Origin: Siphonodentalium dalli
Taxonomy: Eukaryota; Mollusca; Scaphopoda; Gadilida; Siphonodentaliidae
Assembly: GCA_032622095.1 (NCBI GenBank)
Contig: CP136061.1
Span: 496,001 to 560,000 of the forward strand
Direction of reading: 5' to 3'
DNA: 64,000 bases
The notes beneath the pieces are model-generated. The model was not told the DNA's origin. It saw nothing but the letters and a program-made list of their open reading frames with translations, and ran no database searches. The number at the start of each line of letters is the position of its first letter. The stretch's first letter is position 1. Positions 60,744 through 64,000 of the stretch are shown here, piece after piece. Made by a program: the position numbers and the translations under genes.

Positions 60744-60920
60744 TCTTTGCCACATCCTACTGACCACATCCTTGATCCGATCATCACCAAACTTTATATG
60801 GATCATCAGGGTCACATCTCTATGAGAACGAGTCATTTTGGGGTAATTCGGCAAAAAAACATGGCTGCTGGCAGCCATATTGAATTTCAAAATTGAATCT
60901 ATTAGCACGGGCTACAGCCA

Positions 60921-61612
60921 TTTCTACTTCCACCAATATTTATTTTTTGGTGTCTCTTCACATTTACATCTTGTCTTACTTAGACATGTCAATTAGCACC
61001 TTTCCTAATTCCTCCATTTACTGTCAACCATTAAATTATTCCCCTAACTAAGTTGAGCTACAGTGTCATTGACACTTTCATTTTGAATTTACACTCAATT
61101 TTTGTTGCCAGGTGATAACTTTAGTAGTGTTGGAATTACCTTTTGGTATATATTGTGATGCTCTTGTTCATTCTAGAGTTATTCTTCTTTGTTCATCTGG
61201 AAATTTATTTTTTTCCTCTGTCCACGATCATGTGTGATCCATAGTATATCTGATCGATGACATTTGGTAAATATGTTGGCCATTTTAGATTTTATATCAT
61301 TTAGATTATAAAGGTATTATATAACATGTTTGAGCTGAAAAGTGCAATTATTTGGGAGTTTTATGCCAAGTTATTATATACAGTAATGCCCTAAGTAACA
61401 TAAAAATTCTTGAATACTGAATACCTTTATGTTGATGTGCTGCTTGTTTGTTGAAGGTAAAGATTGAATAAGCAAAATATTGCAAGATTAATTCATGGAT
61501 TAGGTTTGAGACACAGCGAGCATCTGAGATATGTACTATAATTTCAGCTTTCTGATCGTTCAGCCAATGCATGTGAGTTAACTCCACATGAGAAATTTTA
61601 TGTCCATTTCAG
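60921..61612. other. Intronic sequence before the EGF exon
   Basis: Contains GATGCTCTTGTTCATTCTAG (61152), repeated at 62251. TACAGTAATGCCCTAA at 61379 matches the tip of the 41730 MITE but no partner end follows. Confidence 0.4.
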
Positions 61613-61735
61613 GCTTCGATGGAGACTGTTCAGGTTCCAATACCTGCGATTCACCCTTCGCATGTGATTCAGCAATTAAATGTAAATGTCCTGTTTCAAC
61701 CACATATTGGGATGGGACTAATTGTGATAGCACAA
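61613..61735 (+). CDS. EGF-like module exon (123 bp, phase 1-1)
   Basis: The acceptor TGTCCATTTCAG and donor ACAA|GTGAGT bound 123 bases, 41 codons, entered and left in phase 1: the symmetric arrangement typical of shuffled extracellular modules. With the G from the previous exon it starts GFDGDCSG. Six cysteines are spaced C-x5-C-x5-C-x5-C-x1-C-x11-C, fitting the EGF fold (C4-x-C5) or the related EB module, with a YWDGTNC tail. The protein is therefore probably secreted and cysteine-rich, perhaps with more modules; no further exon was found before the window ends. No specific gene family can be named. Confidence 0.72.
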
Positions 61736-61954
61736 GTGAGTATATATATTTATTACATTCCTATGTGTGAATTACCTGATTTCTCGAGTGTCTAAGCCCT
61801 GCCCTCTGCATATCTATTTACATCTATGTTCATGTCACTTTAACTAACATGTGCAGATGACTGACAGGTCTCAGCCCTGCCCTCTGCATAACTATTTACG
61901 TCTATGTTTACATCGCACTCGTGTTTTCAAATATCATCTGCATTTCGTAAAAAA

Positions 61955-62265
61955 AAAAAAAATGTCTTGACAACGATGATTTAGCAAGATATCTGATCTT
62001 ATCGGAGTTTGACGACCTACCTTCACCGGATTCACCTGTCATGCAGTTTATCAGCACATCGGGTATCGAAAACATCCAAGCCTTGGTGACTACTTCTACT
62101 ATGAATACTATTACTAGCCTACCATCAGCACTGACACAAGTTGGAACTTCACGATAGTACAGATAACAATGACCCAATAACTGTGACTGCAGTTAATAGT
62201 AGTTTTGGACAGATTTCACAGAATTATGTGGACAAATTTATTAATGATTGCGATGCTCTTGTTCA
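61955..62265 (+). pseudogene. Possible decayed reading frame of unknown origin
   Basis: After an A-run (about 61950-61963) a plus frame reads CLDNDDLARYLILSEFDDLP and continues to a stop near 62146; a second frame overlaps it (LELHDSTDNNDPITVTAVNS) and runs on after an apparent shift. The acidic, coding-like composition suggests a broken exon or transposon fragment. Bases from 62251 on match the repeat at 61152, so the end is not coding. I do not recognise a family. Confidence 0.3.
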
Positions 62266-62434
62266 TTCTAGAGTTATTTATTTATTAATGATCAGGAATA
62301 TGCAAGAAAAAAAATATAGAAAGTGACATGAGATTGTTCCTGATATTCTGCTCAGAACAGGGGGTGACTGATGTCCCTATAAAGGATGAACCAGGCCGGC
62401 TGGATCTTCAGTATGGATATTTTTTGGCGGTTGT

Positions 62435-62698
62435 TAAGAAAGCGAATGGGGATGATTATGAGCGGATACGATTATGGTAAGAAAGCGAATGGGGACGATT
62501 ATGAGCCGGGTACGATTAGGGTAAGAAAGCTAAAATAGGGATGATTATGAGCCGGGTACGATGTGGGTAAGAATGTGAATGGGGACGATTATGAGCCGGG
62601 CATAATTAGGGTAAGAAAGCGAATGGGGACAATTATGAGCCGGGCCTAATTAGGGTAAGAAAGCGAATCGGGACAATTATGAGCTGAGTACGATTAGG
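62435..62698. repeat. 44-bp tandem array, six copies
   Basis: Unit GTAAGAAAGCGAATGGGGAC - GATTATGAGCCGGGTACGATTAGG with spacing 43-46 bp. Units differ at several positions, so it is moderately old. Confidence 0.9.
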
Positions 62699-63554
62699 CA
62701 GGGTTTACGCCAAGGGGAAATTAATGAGTCCGTATTGGGGAAACACATAACGTGACGGGACGACCATGGTTCTTCCTGTCGGGCGAAAATTTTGTTATTT
62801 GACACTGAAAAGTAGCCATTTCCTTGCACCTGAGTGTCCCATAAAGCAATCCAAAGCTACGTATATTACGCAAGTCGATCATTTTCCGTGGGTGCATTAA
62901 TTATGTTGATGGTATCCAAATAATTAATCATGTAATTACGCACGTAAGACTGCCTTCTGATTGAATACTATATCAAGCTACAAGTTACAGTGTTTAAAAA
63001 TTTATAACTTACAATAAGATTCCGTATAATGAAACTAAACACTAAAAAGCATCTATGCATTGTCCAATACTACCTAGCTGGGAGAATTAAGTATTTCCTA
63101 AAATTTCAAGTAGCTTCCGTGAAAATGAAACTGATATATTCCATGTATTCTGTCAATCGTAAAACTATTTGTGCACTGTGACGTCATATATACTGCAGGG
63201 TTTGTCTGCAGGAGATATTTATAGCGGCGAAATACGAATGGTAGCCAAATCTTTCAAACTCGGAACGCATAGCTTGTCAATAGTCTGTATTAGTCCAACA
63301 ACTGACGACCGCTGCTATAGAGTTTTAGCCAACGTGTTATAAAATATAATTGAGTTTTGGCGGGAAATGGGAACATGTGCGCCGTTGTTTGTGTTTGGGG
63401 ACCCAGGCGGGACAACGAAACTATTATTGACTGTACTTTGACTTGATCTCCATATTGGGGGGGGGGGGCATGGTTTTTGTGTTTATCCTCCATGCATGTA
63501 ATATGGGTCAAATGAATGATTAGGTCACTATGATTTGGGACAGGTTCCGTATTA
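62699..63554. other. Region without recognised feature
   Basis: No exon, RNA or repeat identified. A G-run of about 10-11 lies near 63459. Confidence 0.3.
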
Positions 63555-63770
63555 TAACAGTACGATAGCACGGGATCTCTTGGTAGGAGTACCGGGGCCG
63601 CCTGTTGGCGTATGTTGATCCCTACTCTGCCTAACTCAGCAATTCGGCATTCTTTGATCAAATTATGTAATCGTACGATAGCACGGGATCTCCGAGCGTG
63701 AGTAGTTTCAACCACAGAAATCCCGTGCAAAATAATATCCGTACTCAGCAGTCCGACATTCTTTGATGTT
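63555..63770. repeat. ~110-bp diverged tandem duplication
   Basis: GTACGATAGCACGGGATCTC occurs at 63560 and 63673, and ACTCAGCA-TTCG-CATTCTTTGAT at 63634 and 63743. The 146-codon minus frame (63290-63730) spans this repeat and the nearby G-run and shows no domain; I do not call it. Confidence 0.75.
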
Positions 63771-64000
63771 ACCGCGACATTTATTACGCTGTATATAACG
63801 TCGTTATTTCAATGCACACCAAACATTACGTTGTAGTTTTGGCGCTTTGATTTCAATTGACCCGCTTTTTCACCAGTATTCTGTTTAACCCCCCCAACTC
63901 CCGTTGCAGCTGGATTTTTGATGACATATTGCTACTGACTTTTGGTACATGTATGAATCAAACAGATCATCTGCGAGGGGAATGGGTCCGTGGGACGGAC

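Noticed and set aside
61379..61400. Second copy of the CAGTAATGCC mariner-type MITE
   Set aside because: Only about 16 bases match and no opposite terminus follows; could be chance or a tiny relic.
63290..63730. 146-codon minus-strand gene
   Set aside because: It runs through a G-homopolymer and a ~110-bp tandem duplication and shows no domain.

Overview
This is a non-coding, repeat-dominated stretch of a eukaryotic nuclear genome. Marks of a metazoan: canonical GT-AG introns, a split gene with a signal-peptide exon and an EGF-type exon, and relics of four DNA-transposon classes (Tc1/mariner-like, hAT, piggyBac-like, Helitron). The dispersed ~160-bp units built on 'GAGTTATGGCCC', the 'GCTCACCTGAG ... 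(TCCG)n' repeat and the abundant foldback MITEs are the kind of repeat I associate with mollusc, particularly bivalve, genomes. That placement is recognition, not proof.

Layout. (1) 1-30469: a very homogeneous composite satellite. The 1353-bp unit is a 900-bp monomer plus a 451-bp TA-flanked terminal-inverted-repeat element plus one extra TA. Two junctions, at 13334 and 18293, lack the element and show the exact empty site with a single TA. They lie in a 4959-bp higher-order duplication. The array stops exactly at the outer end of the last element copy. (2) 30470-34140: unique and degenerate sequence, then clusters of the palindrome CACTTAAGTG, a 148-bp stem-loop, G-tracts and inverted or duplicated segments. 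(3) 34711-38013: an inverted-repeat-bounded ~3.3-kb region. It holds a ~406-bp tandem duplication, a 385-bp non-autonomous Helitron with its paralogous empty site, and a 762-bp hAT element with a perfect 8-bp target duplication. (4) 38840-42862: a GC-rich TIR element, a 36-bp minisatellite, a 205-bp foldback, ~160-bp repeat units, and a hAT nested in a mariner-type MITE. (5) 43440-49265: a nursery of local amplification. A degenerate ~115-bp repeat was invaded by piggyBac-type MITEs; parts of these look amplified into a 32-bp minisatellite and a 97-bp array of perfect hairpins, and a 1474-bp block was then duplicated. (6) 49475 to at least 61735: the only convincing gene. Exons encode a signal peptide and a six-cysteine EGF-like module, with large introns full of a 54-bp minisatellite, GCTCACCTGAG repeats, MITEs, a 305-bp identical duplication and a 161-bp tandem array. 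(7) 61740-64000: a possible decayed reading frame, a 44-bp tandem array and a ~110-bp duplication.

The genes do not form a pathway here. What the window records is how transposons become satellites: insertion into repeats, amplification with the repeat, higher-order duplication, and homogenisation that leaves the array edge in an older state. Nearly all open reading frames are shadows of tandem repeats.
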